From positions 5,394,001 through 5,458,000 of the forward strand of contig NC_018218.1 in assembly GCF_000219625.1 (NCBI RefSeq): 64,000 bases of DNA, written 5' to 3'. This DNA is from Zymoseptoria tritici IPO323 (Eukaryota; Ascomycota; Dothideomycetes; Mycosphaerellales; Mycosphaerellaceae). This document shows, piece by piece, positions 19,791 to 31,254 of the stretch (the first letter of the stretch is position 1; every line of letters starts with the position of its first letter). The position numbers and the translations under genes are program-made. The notes below the pieces were generated by a model. That model did no database searches and was not told the DNA's origin. It worked only from the letters and a program-made list of their open reading frames with translations.

Positions 19791-22700
19791 TCATTTCACA
19801 TCCGTCTGCGCCCGTCCAATAGGCCTATGCCCCGGCGGATACGTCGGCACACTCCCATTCGTAACATCGCCCAACGATCCATGTCCAGAAACCTGCCTCG
19901 GCAACTGCGGCGGCGCAGCAGTACTAGCAGAATTCTGCGGTGCAAGATTACTCTGATCCGAAGTCATCCTCCACGCTGCAGGACTCACCATCCCCGTTCT
20001 TGGATCAATACGATTATGCGGCGTAGTACCACCCTCTTCAGGAATCTCCGCCATCCCACTTTCCATCATCGCCTCCTCACCAGCAGCAGGTTTCCTCCTT
20101 CCGAAGAACCGATTCCGATGGACAGAGGCTGACGTCGAGCGGCGGACGATACCACCACCGGCGGGAGCAAAGTCCGGCTGTTCGCGGGATGTAGTGCGTG
20201 CAAGGTGCAGTTCGTTACTTTCACGAACCCGCTCTTGAGATGCGCGAGACCGCTCGCGATCACGGGAAGCTTGGATGATATTCATTTGTGCGCGAGTCGG
20301 GTCGCGATCCTCGTAGACGTCACCGGACATGTCGGTCGCGGCGGCGTTTTGCATGCCCAGGCTGAAGTCGACGCGCTTGGTCATTTGGGAGATGGATTCG
20401 CCGCGGGTGCGGGTGCGGAGGATAGAGCCACCGCGGTTAATGCGATTATGAGGGGCTTGAGAGCCGGTGGAAGTTTCCTGCCCAGGAATTGGAGAGACGA
20501 AGGGTGGGTCCATGAACTCTTCTTCGTTTTGTTGGTTGTCGTGAATGCCGTGAGGGTTGTCCGGGTTGCCGTTGTGGCCTGCACCTGCGGAGGCGGTGTG
20601 CGGAACGTTGGCGAGGTACATTGGGAATGTTTCACGCATGCCCGGCTCACGCATGCGTGGTCCTTCGATGCCGAGTTCTTGGATGATGACCATCATTGCG
20701 CAGAAGAACTTGTTGCGGCGGGCGAGACGAAGACCTTCGTTCTGCCAGTTGGATTTGTAGAAGAACACGACGTTCAGCTTGAGCGAGTGAACTTCGACAA
20801 TCTCACGCAGTTCTGTAAGGATATTATTTTGGTATCTGGTGAGAATGTTAGCGAATGCCTGGACGAGCTTGACGTAAAGACGAGTCACTTACTCCCTTTT
20901 CTCCGACTGCACAAACTCGAGCAGTCTGTTCCTGAGGCTTTCGATTTGCTCAAGTGTTGTGCCGAATTTGATGGTGATCGATACAGCTTCGGCGAGGCCA
21001 CCGGAACGGCGCTGGTTGAGAATGAACAGTGTCTATTGGCACAGTTAGCATCAGCTCGGACGCTCTCGAAAAACGGACATCGATGCTCACATTAAGATAG
21101 CTGTTCGGCGCCTGCACAATATGCCCTTCCATCTTCTTGAACTCGGTGTAGAGAAGACTAATCTCCTTGACGAAGTAGTCATCTCCGCGCATAAGCGCTC
21201 CCGTATTACCGTAAATCCCAACACGATCACCAACGTCAAAAGGATGCTTGACAAACACGAAAATGACAGACTGCAGAAACTCCTGCGCAGTAGCGCTGAA
21301 CAGCCAGGAGAGGGCCAAGACCGCGGATCCAGCAGAAGTCAAGACACCCGCCGCGGATGTCGAGATGAGAGACACAAAGACCAGGATGACGATGACAACG
21401 ACGATGAACATAAAGACATCGTCCAGCTTGCTGACCACGGAGTCCAGATCCTTGAGCGAGGCGGTGATGGACTTGCGTTCGCGACCAATCTCGACGCACA
21501 CCGCTTCGAGCTCTTCCATGGAGATGTCGCCATTCATGTCTTTGTCAAACATGGTGAATGCAGCATCAGCCTCGTCGTCATTTTCGAATGCCGGTCTAAG
21601 GTCATCTGATATGACTGTGGCAGTCTCCTCTCGGGCGAATGTGCGATACAGACGGCGGGCGAGGACCTGGGCGCCACTGGTGGTATGAAGAAGGGCGAGG
21701 ACGACCTGTGTTGGATGAGTCGATGCCACGACAGTTTTGCCAGTGAAGTCGCCAGCGACTTTTCCAGCGACATCACCAAACTTGCCCAGCGCTTTCTTTC
21801 CAGTCTTCGCGGCATCTGCCAAAGCTTGACCCGGAGTACGTGCACCCGAACCTCCTCCCTCGTCCTTCTGTTCGAATTCTTCGTCCTCCATCTCGATCGT
21901 TCTCTTCGAGAAAGTGTAGAGCTTGGTCAGGGATCCAATTTGAAACTTGTTGATGTCGATCCGATCCGCGTAGGTCCGCAAGTGAAAGCTGATGGCAATG
22001 AATTGAATAAGAATCTTCTCCAGGAAGTTCAGTACGGCTCCAACAAAAAACGAGACCAGAACCTTGTTCATCGTATTCATCCACGGTCGAACAGTTCCAC
22101 TTGGCCTTCCACGCTGATGATTGATCATAGTCGGCAAGAACGATATCTCAATCGCGAGCCACCAAAAGAAAATCGTTCCAGGAAGCTCCAATTGTTTTCC
22201 CATATCCCGCCACTTTTTCGCATTATTCGTGAACAAGCTGGCAACCAGTCCAATGGGGACTGGCAGACACTTGGCCAGGATTCGTCCGCACCACAATGTG
22301 AGCCACACAATTTGCAACCAGATCATGAACCACATAAGCTCCACACCTCCCACAAGAGCGTCGTCAAACACGTACGCGCCGAGCAGAAGAGGGATTAGCA
22401 GAATCAGAACGACGGGAACAATGTACGTGAAATACCGCACCAGCCAGTTGGAATGGTGGATATGCTTCACGAACTTTGCGAATCCCGTCGCCGGGCTTTC
22501 CACCGGTTTGTATACCGCCGTCCGCTCGTGCACCGGGTTCGTGGCCTCGTCGAATTCATCCACATGATCGATTCGTGATCGACTCTTCGATGTGTCCGCT
22601 CCCGCGCTCTTAGTCCTTGAAAGCTCTTCATCGATTCGAGAAATTTGTCGTTCGATCTTGAGAAGGGCGAGGTCGTCGTCTAATCGGTGTGCTTGTTCGC

Positions 22701-23040
22701 GAGTTTGTGAAGGTGATGCCATGCTGCGAAGGGGATCGCCTGGTTCGTATTCGGTTCTGACGGTGAGGAGACTTCCGGCACGTGGACGCGTGGGAGGAGG
22801 AAGCTGATTTTCCTTGCTTGATGATCGTCGTGGTTGATATTCCTCGCCTTCTCCAACCATCGTTCCGTCTGTTGTGGAACCGGCTCCACGACTGTTGCCT
22901 CGTTGTCGGTTGTTGACATTGTATGCGGGTAATGTTGGACCATCCAAGCTCGTTCGTCCTTGGGCAGCTGGAGGATCGCTCATGTTGTATGATGGCTGAG
23001 TGTAAGTCGGCTCTGGCCGCTCACCCACGGGTGTGGTCAT
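19791..23040 (-). CDS. EF-hand mechanosensitive channel, MscS family (Msy1/Msy2-like)
   Basis: This stretch-gated ion channel of 1,044 residues probably sits in the ER, cortical ER or nuclear membrane and moderates Ca2+ during hypo-osmotic shock, by analogy with fission yeast Msy1/Msy2. Exons are 23040-21091, 21032-20893 and 20835-19791; the introns (58 and 57 nt) have GTGAGC/AG and GTAAGT/AG borders and phases 0 and 2. About 200 disordered N-terminal residues precede several membrane spans (for example [20 protein letters not shown]). An EF-hand near residue 498 has a canonical loop [12 protein letters not shown]. The MscS pore domain follows ([34 protein letters not shown]). The C-terminal ~260 residues after the beta domain are Arg/Ser-rich and low complexity. 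The family call is firm; location is inferred. Confidence 0.9.
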
Positions 23041-24240
23041 TTCGAATCACCACACAGTCCAGCTGGCTGATGTATTGAAAGAAGAGAAGCTGAATTGCTA
23101 GAAGTGTATGGTAGAGGTCGCGTGGCACACGACCAGACTCCAGCACTTGGTCGTCTTTGGGTCGGTGAAAGTTTATGAATGTGACGTCGATGGGAGTTGA
23201 AGCTCCAATGCAAGTATGTCTTTCTGCACGGCGTGAGAGGTTCCAGCAACCAGGAAATCGCTGGTGTGAATATGCAAGATGTCCTTGCTCGGCGGAAAGG
23301 ACGGAGTGATAGTGGGCCAAAAAAATGGAGAACGATCGTGATGAGAGGAATGTTTGTTGAAGATGAAAGTGCAGAGACAAAGTACGATGTCCGTACGGAA
23401 AAGGTCCACTTCGTTGAGCGGGTCCAAGGTACCGGCGAGCTAAGTAGTATCCCTGAGAGGCACGCATGCACGGCACGCGATAAATGCTTGAGGGATTGCC
23501 AGGAACAACAATGCGCACGCTGCTTACCATTCGTGATTCGCCCACCCACTCACCGCGGGTTACCGACCAGAAGGAAAGACGACGCGCCAAGCCGGGCATG
23601 TGGACGGGCGGGTGAAGTCATCGTCCATCAACCGATCGTGACGCGCTTGCGTTGCTTTCGAGGGTCCAGTCGATGTGCCCGCGGATCGAGTGCGAAGAAG
23701 TCATCCTCTCCTTAACCACACTTCAATGCAATAGCAATCTCTATGCTGAGCGGCAATGGCGATGTTTAAGACAGATCGCTGCGAAATCGACGCATGAAGT
23801 CTCAGATTTGTTGTGCATGGATGAACATTTCGTTCTGTACATCCTTGCATGGCGTTCGGCAATGCTTGCCTTTCATCAGGGGATGCCGGCTCGACGTTTC
23901 ACACTTTCGCCGAGAAACAACCAGAGGCGCCGCTGACATCTGCTGTGATCGAATCGAACCACGGCGTCCCGTCGTGTGCGATCTCAACGACCTATTGCTG
24001 ACAACGTGTCCTTCTCCCATCTCCAAGGGAGGTTCGAGCCGCACGAAATCCTCTCGAACCTTCGGTAAGCCTTTCAGGGGCCACCATGTTTGGGATCGGG
24101 CATGTGAAAGCGTATCAATTGGACCACCCAAAGTGGTCTGCGCTCTGTCACATGCAAATGGAGTCGTAAGCCAACACGCCGAGTCGCTGACCTACGAAGG
24201 AATGCATCTGGCTTGGAAGCTGTACTGACCGATGCTTACT
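23041..24240. other. Intergenic region
   Basis: About 1.2 kb upstream of the channel gene and downstream of the hydrolase gene. The longest frames (23197-23715 plus, 23021-23599 minus) overlap on opposite strands and lack motifs. It likely holds the channel promoter. No repeat or RNA is recognised. Confidence 0.4.
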
Positions 24241-25371
24241 CTACTTGGCCAAAATCCTTTGGAACTCCTTAAAAGCAGCCACCGTCAATCCCGTCTTCGC
24301 ACGATCAGTCGCCTCGACCTGCGACCCGGTCTTCGCAACCACAATCCCGTTCTTCTTATCCACCAGCAACATCTGTCCGAAAATTCCCAACCCCATCACT
24401 GTCTCCGTGCTACTATCCGCCAGACAGTACGACCGATACGCACAACCAGCAAAATGCCTACGAAATCCAGTCGCCCAGCTTCCCCTCGCGAATGCATCCT
24501 TATCCCCATTGTGCACGATGTCGTTGATCCACTCCGCAGGCACGATCCCTCGCCCGTCGTCTACGATAAGCTGCCCGATACGGGCCAGATCTCGAAGAGT
24601 GGCGCACATTCCGCCAGCAGCGCGAGCATTGCCAGCAGTATCGGTCGCCATCAAGGCATCGCTCTCCGCTCCCATCGGCTGCCAGAGCAGTTCTGAAATC
24701 ATCTCTGCTAGGGTCTTCCCACCGACTTTCTCCACCAGCCAGCCGATCACATCGGTGTTCAGCGAGACGTACTCGAACCGATCGTCTTCCATCCGCTCCG
24801 GGTCCAGATTGGAGATGTAGTCGTGCAGATTCGTATACTTCTCGCCGCCTTGGAGGGGTACCGAACCGGAAGCTACGCGGTACTCGTGGCTCGCATCGAG
24901 ACTCTTCGCTCCCGAACGCATGTCGATGGCCTGGCGGATTGTGACGTTGTGGTAGAATGATTTGGAGACTTCGGGAATGTGTTTGGAGATAAGATCGTCC
25001 ACGTTGAGTTTGCCTTGCGACTGGAGGATGCCAACTAGGAGACCGACGACGGATTTTGTGATGCTCATTAGGATGTGTTTGGAATCTTTGATGTTGTCGT
25101 TAAGGTAGGTTTCGTAGAGCACTTTGCCGTTCTGGAGCACGAGGAGACCATCGCTTTCTGATTCGGCGAGGAAGGCTGCGAGATCGAGGGTCTTGCCATT
25201 ATGCTCGAGCTGGAAGTCGTCGAATTGGCGAGATTCGTTGGGAAGAGGAGAGGCAGTTTCTGATTTTCTGATCTCGTTGGTATTCAGGATCTTGTCTACG
25301 TTGACGAATGACCAGCGATTGTACGGGCTGATTCTCCAGTTGGTCAGGTCTATCTTGGTCGTTGAAGTCAT
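24241..25371 (-). CDS. Beta-lactamase-fold serine hydrolase (NylB / class C-like)
   Basis: This 376-residue enzyme of the serine beta-lactamase/penicillin-binding-protein-like superfamily most resembles 6-aminohexanoate-dimer hydrolase (NylB) and related esterases. The nucleophile motif SxxK is at S103-I-T-K106 (HILMSITKSVVGLLVG), and the second motif Tyr is at Y201 (FEYVSLNTDVIGWLVEK), as in NylB-type enzymes (Y-x-x-x-N). A Gly-rich AAGGMCATLRDLARIGQLI segment is conserved in the family. There is no secretion signal, so a cytosolic enzyme is likely. Substrate is unknown; fungal members are often amidases, esterases or lovastatin-type acyltransferase relatives. There are no introns and the ATG is the first in frame. 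Confidence 0.85.
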   Translation of the reverse strand: MTSTTKIDLTNWRISPYNRWSFVNVDKILNTNEIRKSETASPLPNESRQFDDFQLEHNGKTLDLAAFLAESESDGLLVLQNGKVLYETYLNDNIKDSKHILMSITKSVVGLLVGILQSQGKLNVDDLISKHIPEVSKSFYHNVTIRQAIDMRSGAKSLDASHEYRVASGSVPLQGGEKYTNLHDYISNLDPERMEDDRFEYVSLNTDVIGWLVEKVGGKTLAEMISELLWQPMGAESDALMATDTAGNARAAGGMCATLRDLARIGQLIVDDGRGIVPAEWINDIVHNGDKDAFARGSWATGFRRHFAGCAYRSYCLADSSTETVMGLGIFGQMLLVDKKNGIVVAKTGSQVEATDRAKTGLTVAAFKEFQRILAK

Positions 25372-25970
25372 GTCGACGAATAGAAGCCAAGAACTGGCGT
25401 CCCGTGGAATGTCGTCTTGTCGCTGACAATGATGATCGTTCCACCGACACTGGAGCCGGCAATCGTTCGAAATTCGTATTGGAAACAGCGCGATATTGGT
25501 ACTTGATCAGCCTGTTGCACAGTGTTCGCTATCAGAAGTCCGTGATAAGGAAGAGTCAGTGCCGTGTGCTTCGGCTCCGGGCGCCTCGGATATACGGATA
25601 AACAACGGTTAAAAGAAGAGCCATCAGGAGCTCGACTGCAACTCTTGCTCTCTTATTCGCACACATTTACATCGATCGAGAAAATCGCGAAGCACGGAAC
25701 AACGACTTCACATGCTGGCTGACATGCTTGTAACCTCATGGAGCACCAAGAATGGAGGCGATACCACAAGACTTCAAAATACAGCTGGAACGGAGCCACG
25801 GCCGGCCGCCCACAATTGTTCGCCTCGACGACGACGATCAGTGCAATAAGCAGAAATTACACCCAAGGACGAAACAGGAGAAGGAAGCCGAAGTGATGGG
25901 CAATTTTCGTCTTGATGTCGCATTCTAGCGGCCTTGCAGAATCGAAACATTGAACTTCGAGATGCCTCGC
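25372..25970. other. Intergenic region
   Basis: About 600 bp upstream of the hydrolase and downstream of the small gene. Nothing is supported beyond presumed promoter and 3' UTR. Confidence 0.4.
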
Positions 25971-26359
25971 TCACTTGTCGTCCTTCTTCTCAGGCTCGCC
26001 TTTCTTCGCCTTGTTCTTGTTCTCGCCGTTGTCTTCGTAGTCACCTCCCTGAAGGCAAGCAATGTCAGCGAAGTTTGGCGACGATCGGGACAATGCGAAG
26101 ATTGAGATGTCGAGACAGTGCAATAACATGACTACGATCCTCTCCCCTTGAATGGACATACTTGAGCTTCATAGCGGCGAGCCATCTCTCCTGCCTTCCA
26201 TGCTGACCAGTTTCCTGCTCCACCACCTGTGTATTGTTAGCCTCTCCAGTTTGTGGTAAATGGTGTTGTGGAATTCTTGCCTTTCTCCTCGGCCTTGACT
26301 TCCTCCTTGATCTTCTCCCTCAACTCTGGATCAGTCGGTGTTCCCTTGGATGAAGGCAT
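25971..26359 (-). CDS. Small conserved fungal charged protein (73 aa) with a GC-AG intron
   Basis: Three exons, 26359-26281, 26226-26162 and 26048-25971, join to a 73-residue, highly charged protein. It starts MPSSKGTPTDPELREKIKEE, continues GGGAGNWSAWKAGEMARRYE and ends GGDYEDNGENKNKAKKGEP. I recall this layout (MPSSKG-PTDP..., GxWxAWKA, GGDYE) from uncharacterised proteins across Pezizomycotina. Intron 1 (26227-26280, 54 nt) begins GCAAGA instead of GT, after AAAG, with a perfect GCTAAC branch and CACAG end. Intron 2 (26049-26161, 113 nt) is GTATGT..TTCAG. The central Trp pair and amphipathic N-terminal helix suggest a small partner protein; function is unknown. The frame closes exactly across all three exons, which supports the model. 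Confidence 0.78.
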
Positions 26360-26881
26360 TGTATGTGTTTGTATGATGCGGAAAGTGTGAATGGGTCTTT
26401 CGATTTATGCTTCCGACTCAATGCTCGTGTATGTTCATACAATGACACCTTGGCCGCTAGCGAAGTCATGATGTAATTGGGGGTCACATTCCACGATCAG
26501 TGAACGATGAACCAGACTGTTGGATGCAGTTGGACCAAGAAGCAACGAAGGAGTCAGGCGATCGATCGTGATGTGGTATTGCATTGGCGTGTAGACTCGC
26601 TTATCTACGATCTGTCAAGTTTGCATGGGCCTCAAAGGTGAGTTGCAAAATAAGCTTTCACCCAGAACTTCCTCTTTCGGAAGTGTGAAGAACCAATGCC
26701 TGTGTCGATGCACCACTCTTGGAGCACTTTTAGTTTCTGCGCACGTTGACTATCGCATCTCCTGCGACCTTCGCTGCCAGGAGTGTAGAGTGGCATCCAA
26801 TGCCTGAGACGTTTACCAACCATCGAAACTCCGTGCTCTCTGCGCATCCATTTTCCATGCGTCCAAACGCTGTGCTTCCTT
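26360..26881. other. Intergenic region
   Basis: About 520 bp contain the promoter of the small gene and the 3' end of the methyltransferase gene. Nothing else is supported. Confidence 0.4.
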
Positions 26882-28536
26882 TCAAACCCACATCACCCCT
26901 CTGCACTTGACAGAGCCACAGTTGCACCGTACACGATCCTGGTTCGCTGGATCACTCAATATCTGTTCCCGGTACAGGATCGCATCTTCCACTTCCATCT
27001 CATCCTTATCCATGTAGTCAAAGGTCAGCTCCGTTCCAGCTGGGATGTCAGTGTATGCGAAGAACGCCAGGTTGTACAACAAGATGTTGTTCTTGTCGTA
27101 CGAAACAGTGTATTGTCGGCAGTTCGGGTCGCAGCTGTGGTTGATGAAGCGTGTGACATTTCCCCAGTGCTGCCCGTCGATAACGTAGCAATCATCGGAT
27201 GTGAGCACAGTTCCTTCACCTGGGACGGGATCACCAACGAACTTGTCCAGGGAGTAGAGATATGATGCCTTCTCCTGGCCAGCGTTTTCTTCTCGACGAT
27301 CCGTCTCCTCGCTTGTAATAACCTCCCCGAGATATGTATCGATGAACTGGCCTTGCTGCAGAGCAATGCCGCATTTCACCGCCCAACCTCGATCCGGAGT
27401 CTTGAAGATGATGAGAGGCACTCGCCGTCCTTTCTGGACCAGTCGACTCTTGCATCTCGGTCCACAGGCACAGTTGTCATTGCACTCGTACACGGCATGC
27501 CGGTGGTCCCGGTAGTATGTGACCAGTCTTTGGGGTACCGTGTCGCCTATGCTCGGCTTCGTGTAGGGGAACCGTTTTGGCAAATCAGGCCGCTGAAATC
27601 CCTGGTTCTCCTTCACTCGAAGGTACTCCTCGTACATCTCGGGGTTCCTGGATTGCAAGGCTTGTTCGTCGACTGCGGCGTACTCCAAGCAGCCGCACTT
27701 TTGGGTGTACTCGCAGCCTACATTTTGTCCCATGTCGGGCTTGCATTTGGTGCATCCCTCAAACATACTGGGATCTTGCGCACTAACGCCTTCGCGCAGC
27801 ACGTACTCCTTGATGAAAGTGAAGTTGAGCGAAGGCGTGGAAGAGTCGACATCATTCTCCAGAGTCACGCCCCGAAGCGACTTCAGCTTTTCGACAAAGG
27901 CATCCCGGATCGCACGCTCACTCTCGGGTGTCGCTGTCTTTAAAGCCGCCTCCAGCATAGCCGGAGTTGGCAGTCGAGTTGCATTGACAGGAGTTCCATG
28001 CCGACTTGATCTCTGTGCAAGTAGGAATCCAGCTCGCTTAGAGAGTGAGCCGTTAAACACGCGGGGTCCAGTCTCAGACGAGGATGAGGAAGAGGAGCTT
28101 GGCGATGGTGATGGCGAGCCGATGCCATTGGTATGGAAGGGAGACTGAAAGCCATTTGGTGTTCCGTTCGCGCTTAGCTCGTCGTGCGGCGACTTGCGCT
28201 TGCGGCTCTGAGCGCCAAGGAGGCTCCGATGGTCTTCACTTCGCGGTGGCAGGGTGTCGAGATACTCTTGCACGAGATATAGACAGCGTCGAAGTTCCGG
28301 AACAGTGTGCCATGACGCGACTTCTGCCGATGCAGGTCCAGTTGTGCGGTGAAGTATCAGATATTCTTCCCCCTGGACGCGCGCGCGTGTTAGTATAGAA
28401 GTGAGAGGTGCAGGAGTGGAAAAGTGAAGACACTTACCGCTCGGACTTGTCGATGAGTTAAGATCCCAGTGATCTTGCTTGGGTCGATCACGAAATTGGC
28501 ACGTGTCGGTGGTTTGGTGACCTTCGGGGTCGCCAT
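26882..28536 (-). CDS. dim-5: Histone H3 lysine-9 methyltransferase (Clr4/DIM-5, SUV39 family)
   Basis: This nuclear enzyme transfers methyl groups from S-adenosylmethionine to H3K9, marking heterochromatin; in Neurospora DIM-5 directs DNA methylation of RIP-mutated DNA. Exons are 28536-28438 and 28372-26882. The 65-nt intron is GTAAGT..CTAAC..CCAG, phase 0. The 529-residue product has an N-terminal chromodomain-like region (about 15-70: FVIDPSKITG, GEEYLILHRT, ASWHTVPELRR), a Ser-rich linker, pre-SET zinc cluster (CTKCKPDMGQNVGC to NDNCACGPRCKSR), SET (NVTRFINHSCDPNCRQY, ELTFDYMDKDEM) and post-SET (RCNCGSVKCRG). The chromodomain position that is normally an aromatic-cage Trp (YLLKW) is His here. 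All catalytic-domain landmarks are present. The reversed orientation relative to Rrp1 gives a divergent promoter over an AT-rich relic. Confidence 0.92.
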
Positions 28537-28544
28537 AAGAGGCA

Positions 28545-28890
28545 GCTAATAGAGTACGAGACTCTAATAGCGTAAGGCGGATATAGTGGTTTTCGGCACT
28601 ATTAAGTGTTTAAGAGGTTGTAAGTTAGTAACAGCTAAGTAAACAGAGAAAGTAACAGCTTAACTAGCGCGTGACTTTAGCTCTTTCTATTTATAGATCT
28701 CCAAATATCGTTAAGAGCGCTCTTATTCTTTATAAAAGTACTAGGAAGCGCTTAGGACGCTTCTTAAAGGTGCATATAAGAGGTTATATACTATATACTT
28801 CTCTTACTACGTTTCTCTTGTTTTTATCTTAAGAGAGAAGACTACTCTAAAGTTATACAACTCTTAAGACACTCTTCTAAGAACGACGGT
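28545..28890. repeat. AT-rich, RIP-like relic in the divergent promoter
   Basis: About 345 bp are far richer in A/T than the flanks, full of TTAA, TATA and CTTA strings and poor in CA/TG, like the RIP-mutated retrotransposon at 45.8-52.1 kb. It contains no open frame. The edges are abrupt: GC-rich gene sequence before about 28545 and after about 28890. It looks like an old mutated repeat or solo LTR fragment, but I could not find matching terminal sequences or a target duplication, so its class is unknown. Confidence 0.5.
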
Positions 28891-29026
28891 TTAAAGAGAG
28901 CTCGGAGGGTAGGGCGCGCGGCGTTTAGATTCGAGTCGAGCTTAAGTCCGCTCGACCTCGCCAAAATTTCTACAGCACGAACGAGTCTCGACCTTCACTT
29001 TCACCAAAACATACAATACCTTCACA

Positions 29027-29872
29027 ATGCCCGCCGCAACACTAGCAGCGACTTCACAGTCGAACCCTTTCATCCGCCAACTCGCCTCAAGCAGTACGCA
29101 CCAGCGCCTTCACTCCCACCCGCGACAACGAATCAGCTAACAAACTTCACCTCCAGACCGCACAACCCGCGACCGCGCCCTCGACTCCCTCCGAACGTTC
29201 CTCCATCGCCCCACACCCTTCAGCACCCTCGACCTCCTCAAACTATGGAAAGGTCTCCACTACTGCATGTTCATGTCCGACAAACCCCGCAACCAACAAC
29301 GCCTCGCTCGAGATCTAGCCGAGTTAGTCGACGTCCTCAAAACCACCACAATGAAAATCCAATTCATCGCAGCATTCTGGAAGACGATGAGTCGAGAATG
29401 GAGTGGCATTGACGGGCTGCGGATGGACAAGTATCTCTACCTCGTAAGATGTTACATTGGCAAAGGATTCGAGGTCTGCGCGAAGAGCAAAGCGTGGACG
29501 AAAGACGGGGAGGAGGATCCAGTGTGGAAGGAGTATGTTGCGGCCTTGCAGGAGGAGGGAGGGCCGTTGAGTTTAGAGGATGCGAAGAACCAGGTTCCGG
29601 TGGGGTTGAGGTTGCATGTGTTGGATATTTGGGTCGATGAGCTGGAGAAGGTGGATGTGAAGGGGGAGGTGCCGGTGGAGAAGATCATGGGACCGATACA
29701 GGAGTTGGCGGATAGGACGCTCACGAGGAGTGTGAGGGTTAGAGCGAAGGAGGCGCTGAGGGATGATCGGATACGGAAGAGGAGGGGTGAAGTCAGTGAG
29801 GAGGAGGAGGAAGAGGAAGATGACGAGGAAGATGCGGGCGAGGACGATGATTTTGGTGGCTTTGATGATTGA
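29027..29872 (+). CDS. RRP1: Ribosomal RNA processing protein 1 (Rrp1/Nop52)
   Basis: This nucleolar factor acts in 60S subunit assembly, in processing of the 27S pre-rRNA at ITS1/ITS2. Exons 29027-29093 and 29157-29872 flank a 63-nt intron (GTACGC..GCTAAC..CCAG, phase 1). The joined 260-residue protein carries the Nop52 fold: FIRQLASSNRTTRDRALDSL, LLKLWKGLHYCMFMSDKPRN, FWKTMSREWSGIDGLRMDKY, and KGFEVCAKS.W. The C-terminus ends in a long Glu/Asp tract and DDFGGFDD. Length and order match the family (yeast Rrp1 is about 280 residues). The ATG chosen opens the frame that joins correctly across the intron. Confidence 0.9.
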
Positions 29873-30275
29873 GGATGCATCTGGAATACCTTTTTGAGCG
29901 ATGGAGCTGGGGCGTTTTCTGTTTTACGAATTCGAAATATCGCGAGTCTCCTGCGCCAGATCTCAGAAGACGCAGGCCTCGAGCCTCAAGCTCACGGCAA
30001 CGGCGACGCGCGATCCACATCTCTGAACGGATTGTTGCGGCGGCAGGAGTGAAGAAGAAAGATGTGCATCGTCTGCAACCTGGTTCATTATGCTTCTGTT
30101 CTGCATAGCTGGAAAACACTCCTGCAACTGGGAGGATCATGCTCTGCCTCTGACCCCAATTACATGCAGCACCGACCACAGATTGTCCAACTGCAAAAAT
30201 GCATTCATACTACTCTCACTTCACCATCCCATCCGAAAAAAGATGCATTGACTGCTGCATCAAAGTCTGTCGATA
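29873..30275. other. Convergent intergenic region
   Basis: About 400 bp lie between the 3' ends of Rrp1 and the GH17 gene. No gene is supported. Confidence 0.45.
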
Positions 30276-31254
30276 TTAAAGGCTGCTCCCACACTTCAGG
30301 GAGTACTTGGGCTCGCGCTGGTCTGTCATCGCGCCCCACTTGGTTTCAATCTTCGCGACGCCGTTGTCGCCAATGGAATCTGGTTTCCATGTCCTAGAAG
30401 TTGTTAGTATGAACAGGGATCGTCTGTGCAGGAGGAACTCACTCGTCAAAGGCCTCGAACCAGAAAGCATTGACACCCCAGTCAAGCAGACCGCAGAACG
30501 CCTCGTCGTAGAATTGCTTCGCATTGTCGGTGCCAGCTTTCGCGGCCTCGTAGTCGGAGCCACCGTCCGTCGGCCAGCCCGTCTCGCCATTCCAGAACTC
30601 AATCTTGTCGATGCTACCGCTGACTTGCTGGATGTGTCCGAGAGCCTGGTCCATGTCGTCAAAGTATGTGTACGTCGCGTCTTTGCCCGCCGCCTTTCCC
30701 TGCCAGTAGGAGAAGCCGTTCGCAAGGATGATGTCCACTCCGCCTTTGATCACTGCGTCCCCTGTCCCGTCCGCGAACTTGTTCCAGCTATCCGCCGTTC
30801 CAACCTTGACATCTCCGCCGAGTGCCTTCTTCACGTCCATGATCTTCTCCAACAATTCCTCTCCGGTGAAGTTGCCGCGGTATAGCGCCTCTGATCCCAC
30901 AGTCACGGCGTACACCTGATCCTTGTATTGAGGAACGTAGGTTGTGAGTGCCGTCTTGTCGGTCTGGAAGCTCTCCTCCACATCAGGCCAGACTCCGAGC
31001 ACGACTTGAAAGCCCTTGGATTTGGCTGCTGGAAGCATCTCCTTCGCGGCGTTGCAGTCGGAAGCTGAGTAGCCCCGGACGATCGTAGAGCCAGAGTCGG
31101 CCTTGATGGCGTCGAAGTCCTTCTCGTAGTCGGCCTTGAATTTGCACGAGCCGTCGGGGTTCTTGGTGCCCAGGGCGAAACCCATCTTCCCTCGAGTGGC
31201 AGCGAGGGCAGGGGCGGCGGCCAGCGCCATGGCCAACGCGAGTGCAGCGCGCAT
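30276..31254 (-). CDS. Secreted glycoside hydrolase family 17 (glucan 1,3-beta-glucosidase)
   Basis: This secreted cell-wall enzyme cleaves or transfers beta-1,3-glucan. Exons 31254-30443 and 30393-30276 surround a 49-nt intron (GTGAGT..ACTAAC..CTAG, phase 2). The 309-residue product starts with a signal peptide (MRAALALAMALAAAPALA, cleavage probably after Ala18). The TIM-barrel markers of GH17 are present: the acid/base region AVTVGSEALYRGNFT (Glu at about 122) and the nucleophile region EFWNGETGWPTDGG (Glu at about 227), then FWFEAFDETWKPD near the end. An upstream in-frame extension to 31377 is rejected because the signal peptide starts cleanly at 31254. There is no GPI signal. Related yeast enzymes are Bgl2 and Scw4/10. 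Confidence 0.9.

Noticed and set aside
20205..21095. 296-codon plus-strand open frame
   Set aside because: It lies antisense to the MscS channel exons and introns, has no motif, and mirrors the codon bias of the real gene.
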